64,000 nt of DNA from NCBI RefSeq assembly GCF_000948285.1, contig NZ_JYBP01000003.1:1240001-1304000 (forward strand). The letters run 5' to 3'. Made by a program: the position numbers and the translations under genes. The notes beneath the pieces were generated by a model. That model saw only the letters and a program-made list of their open reading frames with translations. It was not told where the DNA came from and did not search any database. Positions 57,052 to 64,000 of this stretch are shown in pieces. Each line of letters begins with the position of its first letter. Within the stretch, counting starts at the first letter, position 1. The stretch is from Geobacillus kaustophilus. GTDB taxonomy: Bacteria > Bacillota > Bacilli > Bacillales > Anoxybacillaceae.

Positions 57052-58836
57052 TCACTCACCGCAAGCCGGCATTTCGATGGACGCGGCCGGTTTTGCCTCT
57101 TCGTGTGAAAAACGTCCGACTTGCTTCACGCGGCGGAAAAACTTATGAAACCGTTCATTTGGATGTGCTTGTTCTTGATACTGTTCGATGATTTCTGCCA
57201 TAACCGCCACCATCTCTTCCGGCGGGATGCCTTCCGCAACGAGCTGGCCAGGATGGGCGTTGCGGCCGACCGTTTTCCCGCCTAAAAACAAGTCAAATTT
57301 CCCTTTCCGGTACACAAGCCCGATGTCTTCGCGCACCGCGCCGTAGCATGCCATGCCGCAGCCGTTGATGCCAAGCTTCAACTCTTTCGGCAGCGCCATG
57401 CCCCCAAATCGCCGCGCCAATTCCTCGGCATATGGAATCGCGTCTTTTTTCTCTCCATCGCAAAAGTCGCATGCCTTCACCGTCAGCACATCACCAACCG
57501 GCATCACCATCAGTCCGACAGCAGCGAGCCGATCGACAAGCCCTTTTGGATCCTCTGTCACCCGCTCGATTTTGATATAATGATCCGGCGTGTACGTCAT
57601 TTTCCCGTCCGGTCCGACCGCTTCGGCGAGCGCGATGAGCTGTTCCGGAGTGAACTGCTTGTTGGCCACCCCTGGGCTCACTGCCGCTTCGAACAGCACG
57701 GCGGACGCCTTCTTTGTCGTTCTTCTTTCCAATGCTGCAAGCGCGTCCTCCGCTGTTTCTCTCACCCGATGCAACAGAGCGGATGACGGCCGGTTTTCCG
57801 TTTGGACGAATGGCTCCTCCGGCAGCGGAAAAGCGGAAGCTGCCGGCGCCAATCCAGCTTCCTTCGCGGCCGCGTCCACAGCCGGCGGCAAAACCGCCAC
57901 GGCGGCCAAACCGCGGTCTTTCTCGTCGCCGAAAGCGGAGGCAGCCGCGGCAAACGGCCGAAACGCTTCTCCGTTTTCTTCGTCCGGCTCTCTCAGCGGC
58001 TTCGTCTGGTCGAGCGCCCACGGCTCCGCCTCTTTGCGCAGCCGCTCATGCGGCTTGAGCGGCTGGACGGCGGCGGTCAACTGGTATTTGCGCTGGTAGC
58101 CGCGCGGCGTGATCATGAGCCCATCGTAAACAAAAGTCGTCGAGTTGCCGATAATGACCGTCGTCAACATACCGATTTCATGGTCCAGCATATGCGCCAA
58201 GTCGGTGAGGACAATATGCTGACGCTCGCGATACGCGCTTTTTACCAGACCGACCGGGGTCTCCGGAGACCGGTGGCGAAGCAGGATGCGCTGCGCCTCC
58301 ACAATCTGCCGAGTGCGCCGCCCGCTTTTCGGGTTGTACAGCGCGATGACAAAATCGGCCGCCGCCGCGGCGTCAATCCGCTTTTCAATCAGCTCCCACG
58401 GCGTCAAATGATCGCTCAAACTGATCGTACAGGCATCGTGCATAATCGGGGCGCCAAGCAGCGCCGCGCACGAATGGATGGCGGAAATGCCGGGAATGAC
58501 TTCGACTTCAATCGGACTCGCTTTCGTCCACCCTTTTTCGATCAACACTTCATACACGAGCCCCGCCATGCCGTACAACCCGGCGTCGCCGCTGGAGATG
58601 ACGGCAACCGTTTTGCCGCGCTCGGCCCACTTCACCGCCGCTTGGGCGCGGCTCACTTCTTCGGTCATGCCTGTGCTGATGATCTCTTTTCCAGCAATGA
58701 GATCGCGCACAAGTTCGATGTACGTTTTGTAGCCGATGATGACGTCGCTTTCTTCAATTGCTTCCCGAGCCCGTTTCGTCATATGGTCGACGCTTCCCGG
58801 GCCGAAGCCGACAATGAGCAATTTGCCGCTCATCAT
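57052..58836 (-). CDS. cbiH60: Precorrin-3B C17-methyltransferase fused to a nitrite/sulfite reductase-like Fe-S domain (CbiH60)
   Basis: 594 residues. Residues 1-245 are the CbiH methylase (VGFGPGSVDHMT, SSGDAGLYGMAG, EVIPGISAIHSCAALLG). Residues 250-385 are an Ala/Glu/Pro-rich linker. Residues 390-594 resemble a nitrite/sulfite reductase half with cysteines in KACDFCDG and INGCGMACYG, likely a 4Fe-4S site. This matches CbiH60 described in B. megaterium, which carries out ring contraction. Start ATG at 58836 or 58833. Confidence 0.93.
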   Translation of the reverse strand: MMSGKLLIVGFGPGSVDHMTKRAREAIEESDVIIGYKTYIELVRDLIAGKEIISTGMTEEVSRAQAAVKWAERGKTVAVISSGDAGLYGMAGLVYEVLIEKGWTKASPIEVEVIPGISAIHSCAALLGAPIMHDACTISLSDHLTPWELIEKRIDAAAAADFVIALYNPKSGRRTRQIVEAQRILLRHRSPETPVGLVKSAYRERQHIVLTDLAHMLDHEIGMLTTVIIGNSTTFVYDGLMITPRGYQRKYQLTAAVQPLKPHERLRKEAEPWALDQTKPLREPDEENGEAFRPFAAAASAFGDEKDRGLAAVAVLPPAVDAAAKEAGLAPAASAFPLPEEPFVQTENRPSSALLHRVRETAEDALAALERRTTKKASAVLFEAAVSPGVANKQFTPEQLIALAEAVGPDGKMTYTPDHYIKIERVTEDPKGLVDRLAAVGLMVMPVGDVLTVKACDFCDGEKKDAIPYAEELARRFGGMALPKELKLGINGCGMACYGAVREDIGLVYRKGKFDLFLGGKTVGRNAHPGQLVAEGIPPEEMVAVMAEIIEQYQEQAHPNERFHKFFRRVKQVGRFSHEEAKPAASIEMPACGE

Positions 58837-58897
58837 GATCCCTCCTTTTGCCGACTAGCACCCATTTTTCACACTCCATTCGCCGCTCATGTCCCTT

Positions 58898-59695
58898 TCA
58901 CGGCGCAACACATCGGGGGACGATCTTTTCCTCTGGCCGCCATGCTTGCCAAAGCCGCACGAACAGCGGAACATCCAAGCGAATGTCCAACAGCCGCTGG
59001 CGGTCGGCGAATACGTCTTCAGGTGCCCCTTGCATCACGATCCGTCCTTCGTGCATGACCGCGACGACATCCGCCCACTGCCAGACGAAATCCATGTCAT
59101 GGGTGGCGATCAACACAGTCGTCCCCGCCTGGTGAATGGCGTCAATTTGTTTGAGAAACTGCTTTGTCTGATGCTGATCCAAATAGGCGGTCGGTTCGTC
59201 CAATACGAGCAAGTCCGGCTTGGCCGCCATCGTACAGCAGAGCGTCAGCCATTTTTTCTGTCCGAGACTGAATTGATGGGTCGGGCGGTCCAGCCAAGAT
59301 TGAAGGTGGTATTCCGCCGTAATCGCGGCAAGCGCCTCCCCCATTTTTTCTCGATCGATTCCGGCATGGACTAAGCTGATCGCCAATTCATCACGCACGA
59401 GCGGGGCGAGGATTTGATGCTCCGGGTTTTGAAAGACGATGCCGACTTCACGCCGCCATTGCGTCCAATCAGCGCCGCGTTCATACATGTTGCGCCCTTT
59501 CCAATACACCGCTCCTTCCTGCGCCCGCAGCAGCCCGTTCAAATGAAGAAACAACGTCGTTTTGCCGCAGCCGTTTGGCCCGATCAAGGCGCATTTTTTT
59601 CGCTCTGGAATTTCCCAATCAATCCCATTCAGCACATACCGTTCTGCTTGATAAGCGTATTTCACTCGTTCCATTCGCAGCAGCAACGTTTTCAC
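58898..59695 (-). CDS. cbiO: Cobalt ECF transporter ATPase
   Basis: 265 residues from the GTG at 59695, which overlaps the cbiQ stop (GTGA). Walker A GPNGCGKTT, signature FSLGQKKW (variant of LSGGQ), Walker B LLVLDEPTAYLD, H-loop ATHDMDF. Energises cobalt uptake with CbiMNQ. Confidence 0.94.
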   Translation of the reverse strand: MKTLLLRMERVKYAYQAERYVLNGIDWEIPERKKCALIGPNGCGKTTLFLHLNGLLRAQEGAVYWKGRNMYERGADWTQWRREVGIVFQNPEHQILAPLVRDELAISLVHAGIDREKMGEALAAITAEYHLQSWLDRPTHQFSLGQKKWLTLCCTMAAKPDLLVLDEPTAYLDQHQTKQFLKQIDAIHQAGTTVLIATHDMDFVWQWADVVAVMHEGRIVMQGAPEDVFADRQRLLDIRLDVPLFVRLWQAWRPEEKIVPRCVAP

Positions 59696-60417
59696 CCTTT
59701 CCGCCATGCCCACCCAAGCAGCAAGGCCATGATGATGCCGGCCGCAACATCGACAAGAGGCACATGCGCTTTTTCCCGCTGATGCGTATGCCCAGCCGAC
59801 GCGACGCCTCCACGCGCCGCAAGCGAACGGCTGAACGCTTCATACGACTGCCACGTTTTCATCCATAGTTGGTACATCAGCATCCCGCCATGCCGCCAAT
59901 GCGTTCCCCCGCTGCGGGCCCGCAACGCCAGCATCAGCTCTGCGGCCGCCTGCTCGAGCAAAAAGATAAAGCGATACATAAGAAAGCAAAGTTCCACGAG
60001 CGCCGCCGGCAGCCGCATTCGCCTCAGCACCGCAATCAAGTCCGGCGCCGGCGTCGTAATGAGAAGGAAAAACAAGCACGACCAGGCGGCAAGGGAGCGG
60101 ACGGCGAGCTTTGCAGCCGGCTGCAGCTGGCTGTCGATGAAAGTTATTTGAAAAGGAACCGACACGGACACAACGAGCGTCAGCAGGCTGAGCCCTAAAA
60201 AAACGGAGGCGGCGAGCATCGCTTTTCCATACACGGAAAACGGCACTCGTGCACGAGCGACAATCCAATACGCCATTCCGATGAGCACAAGCCATTGTTC
60301 GCGCCAGCCGCCCATCATGACAACGGCAAGCATAACAAACGCCACGATCAGCTTCCACTCCGCCCGCCATGCCCGCAGCCGGTTGTCATACGCCCAACGG
60401 TCAAACTCGCGAATCAT
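59692..60417 (-). CDS. cbiQ: Cobalt ECF transporter transmembrane protein
   Basis: 241 residues with five to six helices and the coupling motifs typical of EcfT/CbiQ (AFSRSLAARGG). Overlaps the cbiN end by 17 bases. Confidence 0.93.
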   Translation of the reverse strand: MIREFDRWAYDNRLRAWRAEWKLIVAFVMLAVVMMGGWREQWLVLIGMAYWIVARARVPFSVYGKAMLAASVFLGLSLLTLVVSVSVPFQITFIDSQLQPAAKLAVRSLAAWSCLFFLLITTPAPDLIAVLRRMRLPAALVELCFLMYRFIFLLEQAAAELMLALRARSGGTHWRHGGMLMYQLWMKTWQSYEAFSRSLAARGGVASAGHTHQREKAHVPLVDVAAGIIMALLLGWAWRKG

Positions 60418-60694
60418 GGCTGTTTTTCCGCTCCGAACGCCCTTTGTACAACCCGACGACGTAGCCGATCACGCCGGCGCCAAGCGCGGCTTGCAGCGAG
60501 AACAGAAGCGTTTCGACTTCGCCGCCTGGAGGGGTGAAGATCGACTCAAACCACGGCCGGTAATGCGGGTTGAGCGTTTGAATGGCTTTTTCCGCCTGAT
60601 CGTCCGTTCCACCGAATTCCGATCCGCGCGCCCACCAAAGAGGAATGATGACAAGCAAAGCAGCCAGCAACACGAGCAAGCCATTTTTCTTCAT
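60401..60694 (-). CDS. cbiN: Cobalt transport protein CbiN
   Basis: 97 residues with two helices and an extracytoplasmic loop containing GTDDQAEKAIQTLNPHYRPW, conserved in CbiN. Stimulates CbiM-dependent cobalt entry. Confidence 0.93.
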   Translation of the reverse strand: MKKNGLLVLLAALLVIIPLWWARGSEFGGTDDQAEKAIQTLNPHYRPWFESIFTPPGGEVETLLFSLQAALGAGVIGYVVGLYKGRSERKNSHDSRV

Positions 60695-60698
60695 CGCA

Positions 60699-61442
60699 TT
60701 ACGCCCCCTTTTCCTTTTGGAACAGCGGAGAAGCTTGATAGGAGGAAAGCCAGTTCCAGACGATTACCGTTATGATGCCTTCCGTCACCGCCAACGGCAC
60801 TTGAGTAATGGCAAAAATGCCGGCGAATTTCAAAAACGAGGCGGTGACTCCCCCATCAGGAGACGGAAACGCCAGGGCAAGCTGCAGGGACGTCATGACA
60901 TATGTAGCCAAATCAGACAAACAAGCGGCAAGAAACAAAGCCGCTCGATTGGATACCGCCCCTTTTCGGCACAGTTGATACACTCCGTACGCGACGAACG
61001 GGCCGACGATCGCCATCGACATCGCATTGGCCCCAAGCGTCGTCACTCCTCCGTGGGCAAGAAGCAGCGCTTGAAAGAGAAGAACGACTGTGCCGATCAC
61101 CACCATCACCCATGGTCCAAACAAAACCGAGCCGAAGCCGATCCCGGTCGGATGCGAGCTGCTGCCGGTGACGGATGGAATTTTCAACGCCGACAATACA
61201 AATGTAAACGCGCCAGCTAACGCCATCAGAAGCTTATGTTCGGGGTGCTGCTTCAGCGTATGCACAAGCCGCCGCAATCCGAACACAAAGAACGGCAAAA
61301 ACAACAGCCACCAAAACAGCGCCCATTTGACAGGCAAAAATCCTTCCATAATATGCATGGCATACGCTTCATTTTCATTCGTCAACAAAAAATAGGAAAC
61401 GAACAAAGCCGCCATTCCGCTCCATCGAACCGCTCTCTTCAT
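60699..61442 (-). CDS. cbiM: Cobalt transport protein CbiM
   Basis: 247 residues. N-terminal signal-like helix, then the metal-binding start MHIMEGFLP with His at position 2 after processing, and about six more helices. Substrate-specific component for Co2+. Follows cbiW without a gap. Confidence 0.94.
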   Translation of the reverse strand: MKRAVRWSGMAALFVSYFLLTNENEAYAMHIMEGFLPVKWALFWWLLFLPFFVFGLRRLVHTLKQHPEHKLLMALAGAFTFVLSALKIPSVTGSSSHPTGIGFGSVLFGPWVMVVIGTVVLLFQALLLAHGGVTTLGANAMSMAIVGPFVAYGVYQLCRKGAVSNRAALFLAACLSDLATYVMTSLQLALAFPSPDGGVTASFLKFAGIFAITQVPLAVTEGIITVIVWNWLSSYQASPLFQKEKGA

Positions 61443-61841
61443 TTATCCCTTCACTCCTTTCGCAGCATGTTCCGTTTTCCGTTTTCCGCTTGGCGCCTCC
61501 CGTTCGCCGGCTGGCGTCAACACCAATTCGCCTTCGTATTCATACGTCGCCCACTCCCGCATCGGAACCCCCTCACCCAAATGGGCGCGCACAACCTCCT
61601 TCGCCCGCTCCGGCGTCATCTGTCGATACCAGATGCCTTGCGGATAGACGATCATCACGCACGCGTCTTGGCATCGTCCGTTGCAGCGCGTCCTTGTTGT
61701 ATGGACAGCGTCGTCAAGCCCAAGGCGGGCGATTTCCTCGCGCACCGCGGTTGTCACGTCATCTCCGCCATGGCGGAGGCACGTCCCTCCGTTGCAAATG
61801 AGCACATGATGCTTCATTCCCCGCAAATCCCACGTCGCCAC
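61443..61841 (-). CDS. cbiW: 2Fe-2S ferredoxin-like protein CbiW
   Basis: 132 residues from the GTG at 61841 (AAGGGGGGA upstream); an ATG at 61817 is the alternative. Cysteines in LICNGGTCLRHGG and TRCNGRCQDAC form a thioredoxin-like 2Fe-2S site. In B. megaterium cbiW is also the first gene of the cob operon. Probably feeds electrons to corrinoid enzymes such as CbiH60; exact role unproven. Confidence 0.85.
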   Translation of the reverse strand: MATWDLRGMKHHVLICNGGTCLRHGGDDVTTAVREEIARLGLDDAVHTTRTRCNGRCQDACVMIVYPQGIWYRQMTPERAKEVVRAHLGEGVPMREWATYEYEGELVLTPAGEREAPSGKRKTEHAAKGVKG

Positions 61842-61902
61842 CAAATCCCCCCTTTTGCTAGAATGGTAGAATGAAATGCGGCAGACGGACGGTTTTTCGA
61901 CA

Positions 61903-61934
61903 AAAGAAAAAGCACCTCTACAGCAGAGGTGCAG
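61903..61934 (-). terminator. Intrinsic terminator of the cobalamin riboswitch
   Basis: Perfect 8-bp stem GCACCTCT / AGAGGTGC followed by TTTTTCTTTT on the minus strand, between aptamer and cbiW. Indicates transcriptional control. Confidence 0.88.
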
Positions 61935-62033
61935 AAAAATGTATACGAAAGCCGTAAACGGCCCAAACAGGGCCCCTAAAGCCGTCATTCTCCCGCACGT
62001 CTGCCTATAGTCCCGTAGGCATCCGTCCGATCC

Positions 62034-62202
62034 AAACAAGGCAGGTCTCCTGACTTAGGATCATCGCTTGGCGGCGTCTTCCCGAAGCATCCTTCAGTGA
62101 CTTGTTGCCGCAAAGCTCCCCATCACAGTGGCGGGCACCGTGCCGGATTTTCACCGAGCTTCCCTTTTCACCCAAGCCCTAAGCGGGCTAGGCACCTTGT
62201 TT
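62034..62202 (-). promoter_or_regulatory. Adenosylcobalamin riboswitch aptamer
   Basis: The B12 box AGTCAGGAGACCTGCC (62040-62055), the GGTGCC and CGGTGAAAATCCGGCACGG stretches, and a closing P1 helix AAACAAGG / CCTTGTTT (62195-62202 with 62034-62041) are all present. With the downstream terminator it should switch off the whole cbiW...cobO operon when AdoCbl is plentiful. Confidence 0.96.
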
Positions 62203-62274
62203 GTCTTACCGCCATATATGCGCTGTCATGGAACAAGCATCCGTTTTCATCGTAGTACAACCAATGCGTTGCCG

Positions 62275-62432
62275 TCAACCGTTTTTTGCCGACAAATCTT
62301 TGTTGGCGACGACAACGCCGTCCGCATCAGCGTACACGTACGCCCCTGGCTCCCAGCGGACGCCGCCAAACTCGAGCGCAACGTCGCGGGCGCCTTTTCC
62401 TTCTTTTTGGCATTTCGAGCGGGCGTTCCATT
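62275..62432 (-). pseudogene. Duplicated 3' end of an rraA gene
   Basis: Reads SKCQKEGKGARDVALEFGG to the stop at 62275, the last 50 or so residues of an RraA-like protein. It is about 90% identical by eye to the same segment of the intact rraA at 63109-63260. It begins exactly after the stop of the retropepsin gene. It has no start of its own. Confidence 0.85.
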
Positions 62433-62813
62433 TCAACCAGAACGATACATCTCCAACTTGTCCAGGTCTAAGACAAATCCAGCGCCCAGCAATATATCCA
62501 ATCCTAACAAACCGTTAATCCCCTCATAGTCCATCCCGCTAAAATCAATTTCATACTCTCTTAGCTGGAAAGAATCTAGCTGAATACAGTCTAATTTTTT
62601 TGTAAACGCGTACTCTTTCCCACCGATTCCGTAATAAGCCACAATACGATCGCCCGGCTCTACCCGCAAATGAATATCTTCTACTGCATTTTGAGAAATC
62701 ACTGTTTTCGCCGCACCAGTATCAATCACCATATTATGAATCAACTTAGACCTTCCTTGATAAACGATTTCGATCGATGCAAACAGCAAGCCTTCACGAT
62801 ATTCAATCTGCAT
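62433..62813 (-). CDS. Single-domain retropepsin-like aspartic protease
   Basis: 126 residues. The catalytic motif is D31-T-G-A (VIDTGAAKTVIS), and the hydrophobic-hydrophobic-Gly segment GINGLLGLDILL follows near residue 105, as in single-lobe retropepsins that act as dimers. No signal peptide or membrane segment. Its start lies 11 bases inside the end of the preceding small gene, so both form a unit. Substrate unknown; the base composition is more AT-rich than the neighbours, a sign of transfer. Confidence 0.8.
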   Translation of the reverse strand: MQIEYREGLLFASIEIVYQGRSKLIHNMVIDTGAAKTVISQNAVEDIHLRVEPGDRIVAYYGIGGKEYAFTKKLDCIQLDSFQLREYEIDFSGMDYEGINGLLGLDILLGAGFVLDLDKLEMYRSG

Positions 62814-63063
62814 AATGAAATTTCCCTCTCAGGCCAATCGCTCCCCGAACTTTTAAAACAATCTCCTTGTGGCTAGTATGATAAACAAGCTGATTCCCTT
62901 TCGATTGCAGCAACTCACGAGTTGCATCCTTGTCCGAAACCGTTCCGATAACAGCCACCTCTTCAATGATTTCTTGATCTCCCTCTAAATGGGACTTTAA
63001 TACTTGTAATTTCACAAATTGATTTGGATACAATGAACGCACTTCCTGCCATTCCATCTCCAT
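62803..63063 (-). CDS. Small protein partnered with the retropepsin-like protease
   Basis: 86 residues, soluble, mixed alpha/beta (YPNQFVKLQVLKSHLEGD, then EEVAVIGTVSDKDATREL). I do not recognise the family. Coupled by an 11-base overlap to the protease gene downstream, so it may be its partner, substrate or inhibitor. Starts ATG at 63063 or 63057. AT-richer than flanking genes. Confidence 0.6.
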   Translation of the reverse strand: MEMEWQEVRSLYPNQFVKLQVLKSHLEGDQEIIEEVAVIGTVSDKDATRELLQSKGNQLVYHTSHKEIVLKVRGAIGLRGKFHYAD

Positions 63064-63108
63064 CGCCTCAACCTGTTCGTTGTATTGAACGAGACTCGAC
63101 CGCAGCCG

Positions 63109-63594
63109 TCAACCATTTTTCGCCAACAAATCTTTGTTGGCGACGACAACGCCGTCCGCATCCGCGTACACGTACGCCCCCGGCTCCCAGCGGACGCCGC
63201 CAAACTCGAGCGTCACGTCGCGCAATCCTTTTCCCTCTTTTTTGCTTTTCACCGGGCACGTGCCGATCGCCATGACCCCAAGCGGCATGCGGCCGATTTC
63301 CGCTGAATCGCGGATGCAGCCGTGGATGATGACGCCGGCAAGCCCCCGGTCGCAGGCGATTTGCGCCAACCGGTCGCCTAACAGAGCGACGCGGCGCGAG
63401 CCTTTTCCATCGACCACGAGCACCGTCCCCGGCAGCACCGTCTCGAGCGCTTCACGGACAAGGACGTTGTCTTCAAACACATCGACCGTCGCGATCGGTC
63501 CGGAAAACATCCGTTTTCCGCCATACGATTGGAACGGCAGCTCGCAGACTTGCAACTTATCTAAAAATTGGTCGCATAAATCAGCTGTTTTCAT
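63109..63594 (-). CDS. rraA: RraA family protein (RNase E inhibitor / HMG aldolase-like)
   Basis: 161 residues from the ATG at 63594 (GGGGAGAGG upstream). Motifs VLVVDGKGSRRVALLGDRLAQIA and GVIIHGCIRDSAE are those of the RraA/4-hydroxy-4-methyl-2-oxoglutarate aldolase fold. Bacilli lack RNase E of the E. coli type, so aldolase or an unknown role is more likely than RNase control. Its 3' end is duplicated downstream. Confidence 0.85.
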   Translation of the reverse strand: MKTADLCDQFLDKLQVCELPFQSYGGKRMFSGPIATVDVFEDNVLVREALETVLPGTVLVVDGKGSRRVALLGDRLAQIACDRGLAGVIIHGCIRDSAEIGRMPLGVMAIGTCPVKSKKEGKGLRDVTLEFGGVRWEPGAYVYADADGVVVANKDLLAKNG

Positions 63595-63621
63595 GATCCT
63601 CTCCCCTTTCGTTTTTTTCAT

Positions 63622-63756
63622 TCGCCTCCATTCGTCAAAATCCTGCCGACTCCATATTTTTTTGCGGCGCTGCTTCTGCTCGGGAATCGGATGCGTGTCC
63701 TTGCGGACCGCTGAAAACGATAAAAAGATTTTCTCGTCCCCGTTTTCCGGCGAACG
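63622..63756. other. Intergenic region between rraA and tRNA-Gln
   Basis: Nothing recognised beyond the rraA leader. No open frame with a ribosome site. Confidence 0.4.
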
Positions 63757-63795
63757 AAAAAACGGCCCCGCACAACATGGCGGAAGCCGTTTTGG
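63757..63795 (-). terminator. Terminator of tRNA-Gln
   Basis: Minus-strand stem AACGGCTTCCGC / GCGGGGCCGTT followed by TTTTTCG. Confidence 0.75.
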
Positions 63796-63829
63796 CCGCC
63801 GGGACGAACGAGCCCGTCCGGCGATTCAG

Positions 63830-63901
63830 CTGGGCTAGCTGGATTCGAACCAGCGCATCACGGAGTCAAAGTCCGTTGCCTTACCGCTTGGCTATAGCCC
63901 A
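63830..63901 (-). tRNA. tRNA-Gln (TTG)
   Basis: 72 bases, acceptor TGGGCTA/TAGCCCA, anticodon stem ACGGA/TCCGT with loop CTTTGAC, anticodon TTG. Followed by its own terminator. Confidence 0.95.
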
Positions 63902-64000
63902 TCGCTTTGTTGTCATTTACAGTATGCGGCATAACGGCGTGCTTTATGCATCAAACTGAATATCCTTTTGCTGTATGCGCGAAACTATCGACACAAGAAC

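Noticed and set aside
62203-62274. Possible short coding piece upstream of the riboswitch (reads HWLYYDENGCLFHDSAYM in one frame)
   Set aside because: It looks protein-like but has no start, no ribosome site and no recognised family; it may be decayed DNA at the recombination border, so I do not call a gene.

Overview
The window looks like a piece of chromosome from a thermophilic Gram-positive bacillus, most likely Geobacillus or a close relative. The signs are moderately GC-rich Bacillus-type genes, strong AGGAGG-type ribosome sites with frequent GTG/TTG starts, a 5S rRNA close to the G. stearothermophilus type, and gene neighbourhoods shared with Bacillus subtilis (parE-parC, ypmP/Q/R/S, thyA-dfrA-ypjP, cvfC-bsaA-metA). 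The species call is inference from gene content, not from a search.

Layout. 1-4060: trehalose operon treP-treA-treR (minus), with a clear sigma-A promoter, two TreR-type palindromes and a catabolite (cre) site. 4.2-14.4 kb: a MerR/coiled-coil protein, PilZ protein, topoisomerase IV (parC, parE), a CoA-binding protein, an ABC1/UbiB kinase, a phasin-like protein and a metallo-hydrolase; two of these genes carry single-base homopolymer frameshifts. 14.4-15.5 kb: a 5S rRNA-led tRNA operon (Val, Ala, Leu, Ser, Thr, Tyr, Ile) with its own promoter, no adjoining 16S/23S, and a 143-bp tandem repeat containing 5' pieces of a tRNA. 15.7-16.0 kb: a compact type I toxin-antitoxin candidate (holin-like peptide plus an overlapping antisense RNA with its own promoter and terminator). 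16.2-43.9 kb: core metabolism and membrane proteins (threonine synthase-like, peptidase T, 5'-nucleotidase, plsY, rRNA methyltransferase, SCO protein, ilvA, thyA, dfrA, metA) mixed with several gene relics (glnK-amt fusion, degV, hlyIII) and two IS200/IS605-like palindromic ends, one attached to a structured non-coding stretch.

44.0-62.2 kb: a cobalamin operon on the minus strand, preceded by a complete adenosylcobalamin riboswitch with an intrinsic terminator. In transcription order: cbiW, the cobalt transporter cbiMNQO, cbiH60, cbiX, cbiJ, cbiC, cbiD, cbiET, cbiL, cbiF, cbiG, cbiA, cobQ, a truncated TnpB relic, cobT, cobA, cobO. This is the anaerobic (cobalt-early) route from uroporphyrinogen III/sirohydrochlorin to adenosylated cobyric acid, in the order known from Bacillus megaterium with the cobalt uptake genes inserted. 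cobD, cobU, cobS and cobC are not in the window. 62.2-64 kb: rraA whose 3' end is present twice, the copies separated by a two-gene module (86-residue protein plus a single-domain retropepsin-like protease), then tRNA-Gln.

Most notable for follow-up: the type I toxin-antitoxin locus, the retropepsin two-gene module between duplicated rraA ends, the orphan IS605-like RNA stretch, and the tRNA-fragment tandem repeat.
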